A stretch of 64,000 nucleotides of DNA. Source: Zanthoxylum bungeanum (taxonomy: Eukaryota; Streptophyta; Magnoliopsida; Sapindales; Rutaceae). This document shows positions 1 to 10,316 of the stretch, piece after piece. The stretch is from positions 310,001 to 374,000 of the forward strand of contig SKCR01010151.1 in assembly GCA_019454045.1 (NCBI GenBank), given 5' to 3'. A model generated the notes under the pieces. It did no database searches. It saw nothing but the letters and a program-made list of their open reading frames with translations, and was not told the origin of the DNA. Every line of letters starts with the position of its first letter. Positions within the stretch are counted from its first letter, which is position 1. The position numbers and the translations under genes were made by a program.

Positions 1-1223
1 CATCCGATACTGGATCGCAATACGCAATACTACGTATACTACGCCTGACATAGATTATATATTCCAGTAAGAATATTTCTGGAGAATTGGGTAGGCACGG
101 TGCTTTGCTAGAAGCCAACCATGTCTTGTAAATCGGTAAGCACGTGGTACGAGGTACGCACGTATTCGGATAATCCGATGACCGTATTTACTGCCAACAT
201 ATCCAGGGATCTCTTGAGTCGCTTCCCAAAGATTCACCGATGATAGTTGATTTAAATTAGAATTAATCTGGGATTAATTAAGAGAGAGAATTAATATGGG
301 ATTAATTAAGATGGAGAAAATTAATCTGGGATTAATTGAGCTATTATTTAATCTGGGATTAAATGTGTTAGGTAGAGAGAGAACACGATTAATTTGGAAT
401 TAATCGGTAAAATAAATTTAATAGTTAAATTTGATTTTTCTATTTAATTTATTCGTATGGGCTAAAATTAATATATCAGATATATTAATATGAATTGGAT
501 TTCGTTACGAAATTAAAGTCAGACTTTAATACGAACGAATTAATTTAGAATTAATTCATAAACGACGTTCGTAATATATTTGCGAGGCATCGTCATTTAA
601 TTAAATTAGATTTAATTATTTAGCGACGAAAGTTCGTTTAATCGGATTAAACAAAACCGCGCCGCGGCAAATTTTTGTAGAGACATTTTGAGTTTTGAAT
701 TCAAAATGGTGGGGCCCACTTCACACATGTCACACATGTGAAGTGGTGGTTGGAAAGTGGTTGGCATTTATGCCAAAACCACTTACTTTCCAACCACTTG
801 GTTTAGGTGAAACCAAATTACCTCAACTACATGGTTTTGGTGAAAAGGGTAAAAACCCTTAAACAAAACCCAAGCCCTCTCTCTTCACACTTGTGTAACA
901 CATCTTTTGGAAAATAAAAAAAAAAACCCTAATACACAAAATGGGCGTGAGCTTCATCAAGCAAATGGGCGTGAACTATGGCCTCCCTCTCTTTGATTTT
1001 GTGGCAAAATCAATAAAGCTAGCACTTGGAGAAGTCAACTAAGGTGATAGGGAAACTACTTCAAGAGTTGGAATCATCACTTAAAGCTTGGATCTTGAAG
1101 ATCTCTTCTCAAAATCTTAAAGCTCAAATCCGTTCATTATAAGTATATTCCGCAACTTATTTTGAATTTATGAACACCTTTGCATGCTTATTAGATCCTT
1201 GGCATGTTCTAGGAACACTAACA
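1..1223 (+). repeat. copia-1 5' LTR (3' two thirds)
   Basis: Matches 16403-17600, the corresponding part of the 3' LTR, almost base for base and ends in AACACTAACA just before the primer site. About 750 bp of the LTR should lie left of the window. Near 260-365 it holds several copies of a near-palindrome, AATTAATC-TGG-GATTAATT, also present in the copia-2 LTR. Confidence 0.92.
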
Positions 1224-1224
1224 A

Positions 1225-1238
1225 TGGTATCAAGAGCC
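1225..1238 (+). other. copia-1 primer binding site
   Basis: TGGTATCAAGAGCC follows the LTR end after one base. It resembles the complement of the initiator tRNA-Met 3' end used by most plant copia elements, with one extra A. Confidence 0.85.
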
Positions 1239-3644
1239 AATTTTAAGCATGAAAATTTTAGGGTTCATGAGACTAAAATTTGGGGCTTTTGTGTTTTGAG
1301 CATGATTTCTTCAAATTGATGATTTGATCATGCTTAGATTATGATAACTTAGAGTTATGCATGATTAGATTTGAAACAAATCAAATGAATCAAAAATTAT
1401 TTTTTTTTAGTGAGGCCGAATCTCTATGTGCAGTGGACTGCAGTTTTTTGATTTTTGTAACATGAAATGATGTGTTTAAATGCATGTTTAAATGTTGATT
1501 GTTGGTTTGATTAGATTAGAATCAAAGTCAATAATGTTTATGTTAAATCAAAGAGCATGTTGAGCATGAAATGATGTGTTTTAGCTTCATTTTGTGTTAA
1601 GCATGAAATGATGTGTTTTGGCTTCAATTTGTGTTGAGCATGAATTGATGGATTAAGCATGATTAATTAAGTTAATTGGTATTTTGGAAATATTGAGTTT
1701 AATTAATTAATCATGGCTAATACACTTTAATTAAAGTAATTGTGATATTTGGAATATTATAATTATGTTAATAAGCCTTTAATTATGAATTGGGCTAAAA
1801 GTGTGTATTTGGGCTTAATGGGCTTGGTTTGACTAAATTTGGTTTTGGAATTTTGGATTGGATCCAATTGGGCCCGAAACCAATTCCATAAAGTCCAAAT
1901 ACATCACTTGGCCCTTTAAAGAATTTAATTGGGCCTAATGGGCCTAAATTGATTTGTTGGCAATAGGGTGATTCCTATTGGGCCTTGGCATTTTGGGTTT
2001 GATCCATTATGGACAAAGCCCATGCCTTAAGAATCAATTAAAAGCCCATTGGACTTTAATTGAAATGACATTGGATGTTATTGGGCCTTTGAGACCCATT
2101 AAGATTGGATTTGGAATCCAAGTCTTTAAGGCTTATAAGTAAGTGTAAATATTTAATTTGGAATTAAATTTGGAATTAGTATTGAATACAAATAAATTGG
2201 ATTTAAAGTTGTAGTTCGATATAATTCAAGAATACGTACTTTAAGTATTTATTCTTAAACGAGTTGGACTCGTGCAAATCAAATCTTTGTTTGAACTTGG
2301 ATGGTCATTAATTCAAAGATTAATTAATTAGATTAGGTTGATTGAATAACATGATTTGTATGATTACATGAATGTGTTGTATGAATAATATATATCGGAT
2401 GGATATTAGAAGGGCAATGGCAGTTTTGGAAATTATTGTAATAAGTTTAGAATTTATTAAATTGGACCTACGCGTCCAGCTTTTTATCTCCTCTCTCATT
2501 GTATTTCTCTTCTCACCTATTCCCCTCAATGTAAATGAGGTTTCTTTATTGTATTTTGTAATTGGGTAGAATTAGAATAGTTCTAGCCGGGGAGAGGAAA
2601 TGAAGTGATTTGTTCTAGGAACAATTTGTGAGATATCCATCCGCATATCATTATTAATTTATTTATTTATACTCGCTTTATTATGTGTTTAGAATGCATG
2701 TTTAAGGGTGTATGATGATGAGACATAATCAAAGATAATAAATTGGTTGCCAATTTGCACGCGAAAAACCCTCAAACAATATTAAGCGTTTTTCCTTCCG
2801 TTGAGTGATTCTTACTCAAGATCCAAAGTTGGCATTGGTTTGTTGGCCAAAGTCAAGACCTTTGTCAATTGCGGATGTGTTTGAATCATGAGAGTTTTGT
2901 TCTATATCGGTGTCTTGTCCAAGTTGTGATTTGTTGGCCAAAGTCAAGATCACTTCTTGTCCATCGACATTGATTACGAAGCTTTCCATGTCAATGGGTT
3001 CCGCTTAACTGGGATCATTAAGTTTGTTGTGCCAAAGCCAATGCTTAGTTGATTCAGAGGAAAAAGGTTAGGAAATATTATTGGATATATTGGCATATAT
3101 ATTGTATATATGTTTCGGACTTGGATGTCCACCTACTGGATCTAGGAATTGGATGAGATCCAATTGATCTTAGAGATCTACCTAGTTAAGTATCATACAA
3201 TTTGTTGGCCAAAGTCAAGATTGTGTGTTATTTAACGGGATCATAGCCCACTAGGAAACATGGTTTCCCGAGTACTCAACAGAGGGTTAAAGGCTCGCCG
3301 AAAAATAGTGGGAGGCAAGTATTAGATTTGGAATATTCGTTTAGTTACTTGCCATACGAGCTCAATCAAATATTATTCGTCAAATAAATTAAATGTTAGT
3401 TGGACTAATATTTAATAGTTGTTTTAATTAAACAGTTGGACTGTATTCAAACTACTTCAATTATAGTTGATTATATAATTGGATTATAGTAATCAATATA
3501 TTTGGATTTTACCGATCATTTATAATGATTATATAATTGGATTATAGTAATCAATATATATTTGATTTTAACCAATTAAATTGTAATAAGTTATATAGTT
3601 AGACTATAGTAATCATTACATTAGATTGTACCTGAAATCGTTGA
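1239..3644 (+). other. copia-1 untranslated leader
   Basis: No coding potential is visible. It parallels the copia-2 leader (17782-19653 and 22075-22365). TTGTTGGCCAAAGTCAAGA occurs three times (about 2839, 2931 and 3202), and there are runs of GGGCTTAATGGGCTTGG-type sequence around 1800-2110. Confidence 0.7.
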
Positions 3645-4290
3645 TTAAATAGTTGGACTATTAGAATCAAGATTAAATTGAAAGATTAATGTTTAAAACA
3701 TTATCCTAGGGAAAATGTGTTCAAACGACTTTAATTTTCAAATTGGGAATAAATTTCAGGATAGTCCTGAAACTAAGAAGTTACTTTATTTGATAGAATA
3801 ACATCTTAGGCCTAAGCCCGGAGTTAAGCAAATAGTAGAGCATGATCTTTGGAAGATTCATGTGATGATAACTTTAATGTTTAATCCATTATGCTTGCCA
3901 TAATGACTCCTTAATTTCTTAATCAGAAGTAAGGATTAGATCCTTAAAGTATGATAATGAAATTGAAGGATCTTAATAGATCTATTCTTAGATCTTAGAA
4001 GTATTGAATTGCAATAAACAACTCTTGGAGAGTTAATGACTATTCTCAAGGAGACCAAAGTCAAAGTTTGCAATAAGGCAAGTAGCGCAAGGCGCACCTT
4101 ACTTCGATATTCTAGAAACCCAAGGCTTGGCCAAAGACTTCTGGAATATGAAAAGGGCAAAGGCAAAATCATTATAATCTTCTAGGAAGATAAAGGACAT
4201 ATCCCAAGATGTCTGCCTAACTTGTGGCAAACAGGGTCATTGAAGCATGACTGCCGTATGGACAAAGCAGACATGAAGGAATAGAAGACA
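3645..4290 (+). pseudogene. copia-1 gag remnant
   Basis: This stretch aligns by eye with the copia-2 gag (22330-23200): the segment encoding a diverged form of NFPDWEMNLRIVLGAEKL is near 3735-3780, and the lysine-rich region and zinc knuckle are near 4080-4250. Gag would form the virus-like particle shell and bind element RNA. Here every long frame is interrupted, and a deletion in the knuckle (CLTCGKQGH followed by a frameshift) destroys the CX2CX4HX4C array. Base changes are spread through all codon positions, as expected for a long-dead copy. It is a fossil, with no protein predicted. Confidence 0.75.
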
Positions 4291-4299
4291 GGACAAGGT

Positions 4300-4977
4300 T
4301 CTGACTTCAAATATGTTTGTCATAAATATGTTCACTACTAGTATTAAAATTGGATTTTAGATACTTAGTGTGATACATAAATATGCATTGATGTGCAGAA
4401 TCTGCTGTGAGCAGGATACTGACTTCAGATGAGATTAATCTGCGAATTGGAAACGGGACGACAGTCGCTGTTTCAACCGTAGATACCTAAGTTTAGGAAC
4501 TACCCTTTGGCTGTGTACTTAAATTAGGAAACTGTTATAATGTAACTAGTTTGACTAGAAACATTATCTCTATATCGAGTATAACTCGTTGCGAGAGTGT
4601 GCCTTTATATTCTAGAACACTAAAGTGTTTTATTATATAAAGATGATGTTGAGATAAACACATTAGATGTGAATAACAGTATTTATATTTTGAATATAAA
4701 TAAATCTCAAACATATAACATGACAAACAAGTAGCTCAAACTGATTTGATCAGATGAGACTTATTTGTAGCAGTGTTGTCTGGGACACATTAAAGAAGAC
4801 TCGTATATCCACACTTTTGAATAGTGGATTCTAGGACGGATTTGATTCCATTCAAATGATGTCTACGAATCTAGTTCATTAGGTAAAGTACCTAAAATAC
4901 CTTTTACTTGGTAAAAGTGTAAGTGCCACCGATCTATTAGCCCTTGTTCATAGTGACGTAAGTGGGCCCATGTCCAG
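4300..4977 (+). pseudogene. copia-1 protease / GAG-pre-integrase remnant, cut by gypsy-1
   Basis: Homologous by position and sequence to copia-2 23220-23880, which encodes the aspartic protease, the GAG-pre-integrase domain (H..LGH..C..C pattern) and the start of integrase. Stops and indels are frequent. The region ends at the word for 'SDVCGPMS' in the integrase core, where the TSD CTAGG and gypsy-1 begin. The same reading resumes at 13470, so the two halves were one gene before the insertion. Confidence 0.8.
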
Positions 4978-4982
4978 CTAGG

Positions 4983-7900
4983 TGTAGGCATTGCATTTTT
5001 GCATGTGAAACCCGATGATGAGTCTCAGTTGGAGGCACTACCTTTTAAGTCAAGGAAGTCGCGAGAAACGGATATCGGAGGGGAAATTCAGGATTAGTAT
5101 GCTACCAGAGTCGTTTCACATGTTCACTGTTTTCGTTCGTGCTGCGTTCGTAAATGCGTTCGAACGCCAGGCAGATTGCGGGCGTTTGTGTCGCGTTCGA
5201 ATTGGCGTTCGAACGGTGTCGGTATTTCTGGTTTTGCTGTTAGCCCACATGCACCCTAGCCTAGCCCAAGCCCACTTAAAACACACCCAAATTAAATCAA
5301 ATATTAAGTTAAATATTAATTAGATAATGTAATTAAATAAAATAATTAATTAATTCATATACCAAATTAAATAAAACAAAAATAAAATCTAAATAATCAC
5401 CTACCAAGATAATAAAAATACTTACACAAATTAAAGAAATTGCATGCCTAATAAAGATAAATCAAATATATCATATACCAAACTTAACAAATATCATGCC
5501 TAATTAAAATCAATCATAACAAATTAAAGATATTGACTTCCTAATCTAAACAAATTTTGTCCCCCATCAAATCCCTTGCTTTCCTTGTCTAACACCAAAT
5601 CATATCTCTCTTTAATGCCAAAATCCCTTCCTTGTGAGACAAGGTGAAACCCTAGCCCTTCTCTATATAAACAACCCCTAACCAAGACATGCATCCTCTA
5701 GCTCATACAGAAAACTCACACAAAAATCACAACACAAATAGCCTTAGCCACTCACGGCAATAGCAACAAGAAGAACACAAATAATTCTCTTCATCTCCTC
5801 CACTCCATAACCGAAAACAGCACCCCCTAAACCTCTACCCATAACCGAAAATCTCCCCCATACAGTAGCCCTCCATCACCAAAAATATACCTCCAAACAG
5901 CAGCCCAAACATACCCCAAACAGCCCTTGAAACACGCCTGGACAGTAGCCCAAACCACTCCCAAAACAGTCCCTAAAATCCCTTAAAACAGTAACATAAA
6001 CTGCACTTATAATCCTTGAAATAACCACACAAAACTACACTAAAAAACCACGAAAAACACTCGAAACAGTTCGTTGAAACTTTAAGACAGTGACCTGAAC
6101 AGTGAGCAGAAAATACAGAAGAAACAGCAGCAAAACAGAGACCAGACGGCGAGTAAAGTAGTAAAACAGTGAGCTAAGACGCTGAACCAGTGAACCGTAA
6201 GAATAAGGAGCTCTTACCCCTTCCGATCTCTGCGAAACGCAAGTCCGAAGACGACTTAAAAGGTTAGACCTGAGGGTACTTTCCACACTCATCTTTATTT
6301 GATTTTTGTTATTTATTTTGACTGTATTTTAATTATTTGTTGAATCTGTTTGTGTATGATGCGTGTTGTGGGTATTGGATGAATGAAAGAGTGTCGTCTC
6401 TTGTGGTATATAGGATGGAAACCCAGACGTAAATTCCGTAGCCGAATCCGAATGGACGGTAGTGCAGTCTGTACTTGGGATACAACTCCACGTACCGCTT
6501 GAGTAAACGGCACCTTCTTTTATTTCATGTTGCTTTGATTTATTTATTTTCTTTTTGTCATTTGAACTCCGCACGTTATTTTCATGCATGATGCAATTGA
6601 GTGCATGGGCTTAGTAGGTGTGATGAAAGGTCTCCTAATTGGAGGGGTTAAAATCCTTTACCACAATGCTTTGCCGCACCGATTGATGTGTGTTCGGTTG
6701 AATGCAAGATATGTTCAATCGAGCACACTAAGTTTGATATTATTGTCTTTAATTCTTTGTATGCATGATGCAATCGAGTGCATGGGCTTAGTAAGTCGGA
6801 TTAAAGGTCCCCTATTTGGAGGGGCTAAAACCTTTTGCCACGATGCTTTGCCGCGCCGATTGATGTATACCCGGTTGGATGTAAGATGTGTCTAATCGGG
6901 TATACGAAGCACGATATCATTGTCTTTACCTTTTTATATATGTGTTGTGTTGATTGCGCATGGGCTTAGTAAGTGCGATTAAGGGTCCTCTATTTTGAGA
7001 GGTTAAAATCCTTTACCACGATGCTTTGCCGCGTTCTTAGCCCGTTATTGTTTACTAGATGTCATGTATTCATCTGTCCATGTATATGTCGTATTGTTTG
7101 CTGCATTTTGGAGGTCACTGCTATAACCTCGTTCGAACGCGTTTCAGAACGCCACATGAACGCATGTTTTCTGTCTGGTCTTGTTCGAACGCATTTTCAA
7201 ACGCCATACGAATGCGAACCTTCTGTTTACCGTTCGAACGCGTTTCAGAACGCTACACGAATGCGTGTCTTCTGTCTGATCTCGTTCGAACGCGTTATCA
7301 AATGCCATACGAACGCGAACCTTCTGTTTACCGTTCGAACGTGTTTACGAACGCTACACGAACGCAAAAACACTGAACTGAGACATTTTCATCACATGCC
7401 ATGTATAATTGTTTCTTAGGTGATTTTTCTTATGAAACCCCATATAGTCATTCTTATCTTTGTACACATCATAATGAAAAACATGTCTATTCCATTGGTT
7501 GCGTCATTTACCTTAGTCTTGGTTTAACGTATTACGATTCATATACTTATATCATGATGACTTTTGAGTATTATTTCTTGTGGTATATCGGATGGAAACC
7601 CAGACATAAATTCCGTAGCCGATTCCGAATGGACGGTAGTGCGGTCTGTACTTGGGATACAATTCCACGTATCACTTGGAAAAGTGCTCACATGTATGCT
7701 TGCATGGTTATTATGTATGCTTGTGTTTTCGTGAACATGATATGCTAATGAAGTTGTATGTTCGTTGTTACTTTGATGTATTTTCAAGCATGCAATCTTA
7801 GATGTGAGATATATGTGAATTTAGGTGTAAGTTTTATTTTATACACGTGAATTTAGAAGCATGATACTCTTGGAAATAAGTATTACTTAAGCTTGATTGA

Positions 7901-8007
7901 ATTATTACATAAATCCTTTTATTACAAGTGACATAAGTAAGGGACCATTCCGAACCCAATGGTTTGAGGTCTTCCCTTGCGAGGGGTGAGTGCGGCCTTA
8001 AATCTCA
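4983..8007 (+). repeat. gypsy-1 5' LTR, missing its last ~126 bp
   Basis: Aligns with 10317-13338 through GCGGCCTTAAATCTCA and then diverges: this copy enters RNase H, whereas the 3' copy runs 126 bp further to its CA end. Differences between copies are scattered substitutions and small indels, so the insertion is fairly recent relative to its copia host. Inside are a 115 bp direct repeat (6400-6515 and 7577-7690), about 180 bp repeats (6585, 6765, partial at 6950) and a cluster of TTCGAACG palindromes (7128-7370). Confidence 0.93.
5664..5670 (+). promoter_or_regulatory. TATA box candidate of gypsy-1 5' LTR
   Basis: CTCTATATAAAC lies about 680 bp into the LTR, with AACAACCCCTAACC downstream. 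It is conserved in the other LTR (10997-11003), so this is the likely U3/R promoter. The start site was not mapped. Confidence 0.55.
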
Positions 8008-9582
8008 ACATTGATAGCCTTGAAGGCCGAGAGTGTGGAAATCTACGGGGATTCTATGTTGGTAGTCCAACAGATGCGAGAAGAATGGGAATTGAAGGAA
8101 GAACGGTTGAAACCTTACCTTTTCTACCTCAGGAAGTTGGCACAGGTTATCCCCGAGTGTAAGTTTCAGCACTTACCGAGAGAAGAGAATCAGATGGCAG
8201 ATGCATTGGCTACACTTGCAGCGACTTGGGAAAATCCAGAAAAGTTAGTAATGAGACCGTTGATACTGACAACAGCAAACAAACCTGTTTATGAGATAGA
8301 AAGAATTCTGGAAGTTGAGGTCGACGACGGTAAACCTTGGTATTATGACATTCAGAGGTATCTGGAGCATGGTGAACTCCCGGAAGAGGCAGGCAGAAAA
8401 GACAGAATAGCCATCCAGAAGTTAGCTTCCCAATATGTGACTTTGAAAGGGGAACTGCACAAGAGGCAAGCAAACGGTATTCAGTTGAAGTGTTTCAGAA
8501 AGGAAGAAGCCTAGCATGTAATGGAAGAAATACACGCCGGGGTATGTGGTCCGCACATGAACGGGTTGAATCTGTCACGAAAGATAGTGAGACAAGGTTT
8601 TTATTGGTCAACCATGGAAACAGACTGCGCGAAGATGGTAAAGCATTGTCATGACTGTCAAGCACATGGTAATTTGAATCACTTACCGCACACAGAATTG
8701 CACGGGTTGTCAGAGCCGTGGCCTTTCTTAGCATGGGGGATTGATATGATTGGGGAAATTCGACCGAATGCATCAAATGGGCATCGCTTCATAGTAGTGG
8801 CAGTAGATTACTTCTCGAAGTGGGTGGAAGCCGAATCATTCCGTAATGTTACAGCAAAGCAGATGGCAAAGTTTATAGCTCGGAACCTCATTTGTCGGTA
8901 TGGTATGCCACATCATGTAGTGACAGACAACGGAGTTTAGTTTCAAGGAGAGACGAAGGCAATGTTACAGAGGTATGGGATAGGCCACCATAAGTCATCA
9001 CCGTACAGGCCGCAGGCAAATGGGGCAGTTGAGGCAGCCAACAAGACTATAAAGACAATTCTAGCCAAGATGATAGAAAATTGCAGAGATTGGGCCGGGA
9101 AATTACTGTATGCTTTGTGGGGGTACAGAACATCAGTAAGAACAGCAACAGGGGCCACACCTTACTCTTTGGTCTATGGAATGGAAGCAGTATTGCCAGT
9201 AGAATGGGAAATACAGTCTATGAGGGTATTAGCAGAGGCAGAATTACCGGAACATGATTAGGCCGCACAAAGGTTTGATCAGTTAGCACTATTGGATGAG
9301 AAGAGAACGAAGTATTTGTATCACATGCAGTTGTATCAGAAGAGACTAGCCCGAGCATTCAACAAGAAAGTATGCCCCACCAAAATCAGAAAAGGTGATT
9401 TGGTACTTAAGCAGTCGAGGCCGTCGACGACAGATCCGAGAGGAAAATTCAAACCTAACTGGGAAGGACCTTACATAGTGCAGAAGGTAATGGGAAATGG
9501 GGCAGTGAAGTTATCAGACTTGGAAGGAAACGAGTTCACCGAGCTGATCAACGTGGACATATTGAAGCAGTACTTTGCCTGA
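8008..9582 (+). pseudogene. gypsy-1 pol fragment: RNase H-like domain and integrase
   Basis: A single reading frame runs from the deletion junction to the TGA at 9580, interrupted only by TAG codons at 8512, 8938 and 9259. The first ~165 codons are the second RNase H-like domain (SVEIYGDSMLVVQQM, then PREENQMADALATLAA). Integrase follows, with the HHCC zinc region near 8620-8690 (CHDCQAHG), the catalytic core (WGIDMIG, then VTDNG and the later NGAVEAANK with the final acid), and a C-terminal DNA-binding region ending LINVDILKQYFA. At least two of the TAGs fit CAG-to-TAG changes. There is no start codon or leader, because the deletion fused this to the 5' LTR. Integrase would insert element cDNA; here it is dead. 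Confidence 0.92.
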
Positions 9583-10316
9583 GGGAGAAATGACCGAGCA
9601 GTCACCAAGGGAATTGACAGAAGACCTAACCCAACGGAGTAGGAAAATCATTCATGCATACACGTAACATTGCATTCTTTCCGTGTTTGTTTATGTTTTG
9701 TTTTCGCAGGTTCAAAGAAAAGAGAAAGCTGCAGGCCAAACAGCGTCAACACAGTTTCAGTTTTGGATGGGTCTCAAGGGGCGAGGCCCAAATCAGTATC
9801 AATCTGGGGGCGAGGCCCACATCAGCAACAGTTTGGGGCGAGGCCCACATTAGTATCAGCTTAAGGGCGAGGTCCCTATTGTCAGCGGTGTTGGGTCGAG
9901 GTGCCCCCGTTGTCGGTTATAGTTCCGGGATGCGTCCAGGGTCGAGGTGCCCACTACATCATCAGTTTGAGGGTGAGGTCCCTATTTTCAGCGGTGTTGG
10001 GTCGAGGTGCCCAGGGTCGAGGTGCCCCCGTTGTCGGTTGTAGTTCGGGATGCGTCCCAGGGTCGAGGTGCCCACTACATCATCAGTTTGAGGGCGAGGT
10101 CCCTATTGTCAGCGGTATTGGGTCGAGGTGCCCAGGGTCGAGGTTCCCCCGTTGTCAGTTGTTGTTATTGGGATGCGTCCCAGGATCAAGGTCCACTGCC
10201 GCACCAACTCAGCTCGAAGCAGCAGGTGAGCCAAGTAAGTAAAAAATGCATTGCATAACTTTGATAGGACTGTTCAAAGTCACACACTGCACAAGTCCCA
10301 TCAAAGTGGGGGCGAC
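9583..10316 (+). other. gypsy-1 3' untranslated region with GC-rich tandem repeats and polypurine tract
   Basis: Non-coding. Between about 9765 and 10200 a GGTCGAGGTGCCC core recurs, in units of about 120 bp (9896, 10016, 10137), together with shorter GGGCGAGGCCCAC units (9778-9860). The end, AAAGTGGGGGCGAC at 10303-10316, is the polypurine tract next to the 3' LTR. Confidence 0.8.

Noticed and set aside
55..237. Minus-strand 60-codon frame, repeated at 16433-16615
   Set aside because: Shared only because both are copia-1 LTRs; no start context or domain.
5015..5323. Open frame of about 100 codons, repeated almost identically near 10349-10658
   Set aside because: Both lie at the same place in the two gypsy-1 LTRs; the repetition is due to LTR identity, not a conserved gene. 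No domain is recognisable.
6584..7748. Several overlapping frames of 100-150 codons
   Set aside because: They lie in repeats of the gypsy-1 LTR, recur in the 3' LTR at 11919-13079 with frame changes, and have cysteine/arginine-rich compositions driven by the repeats.
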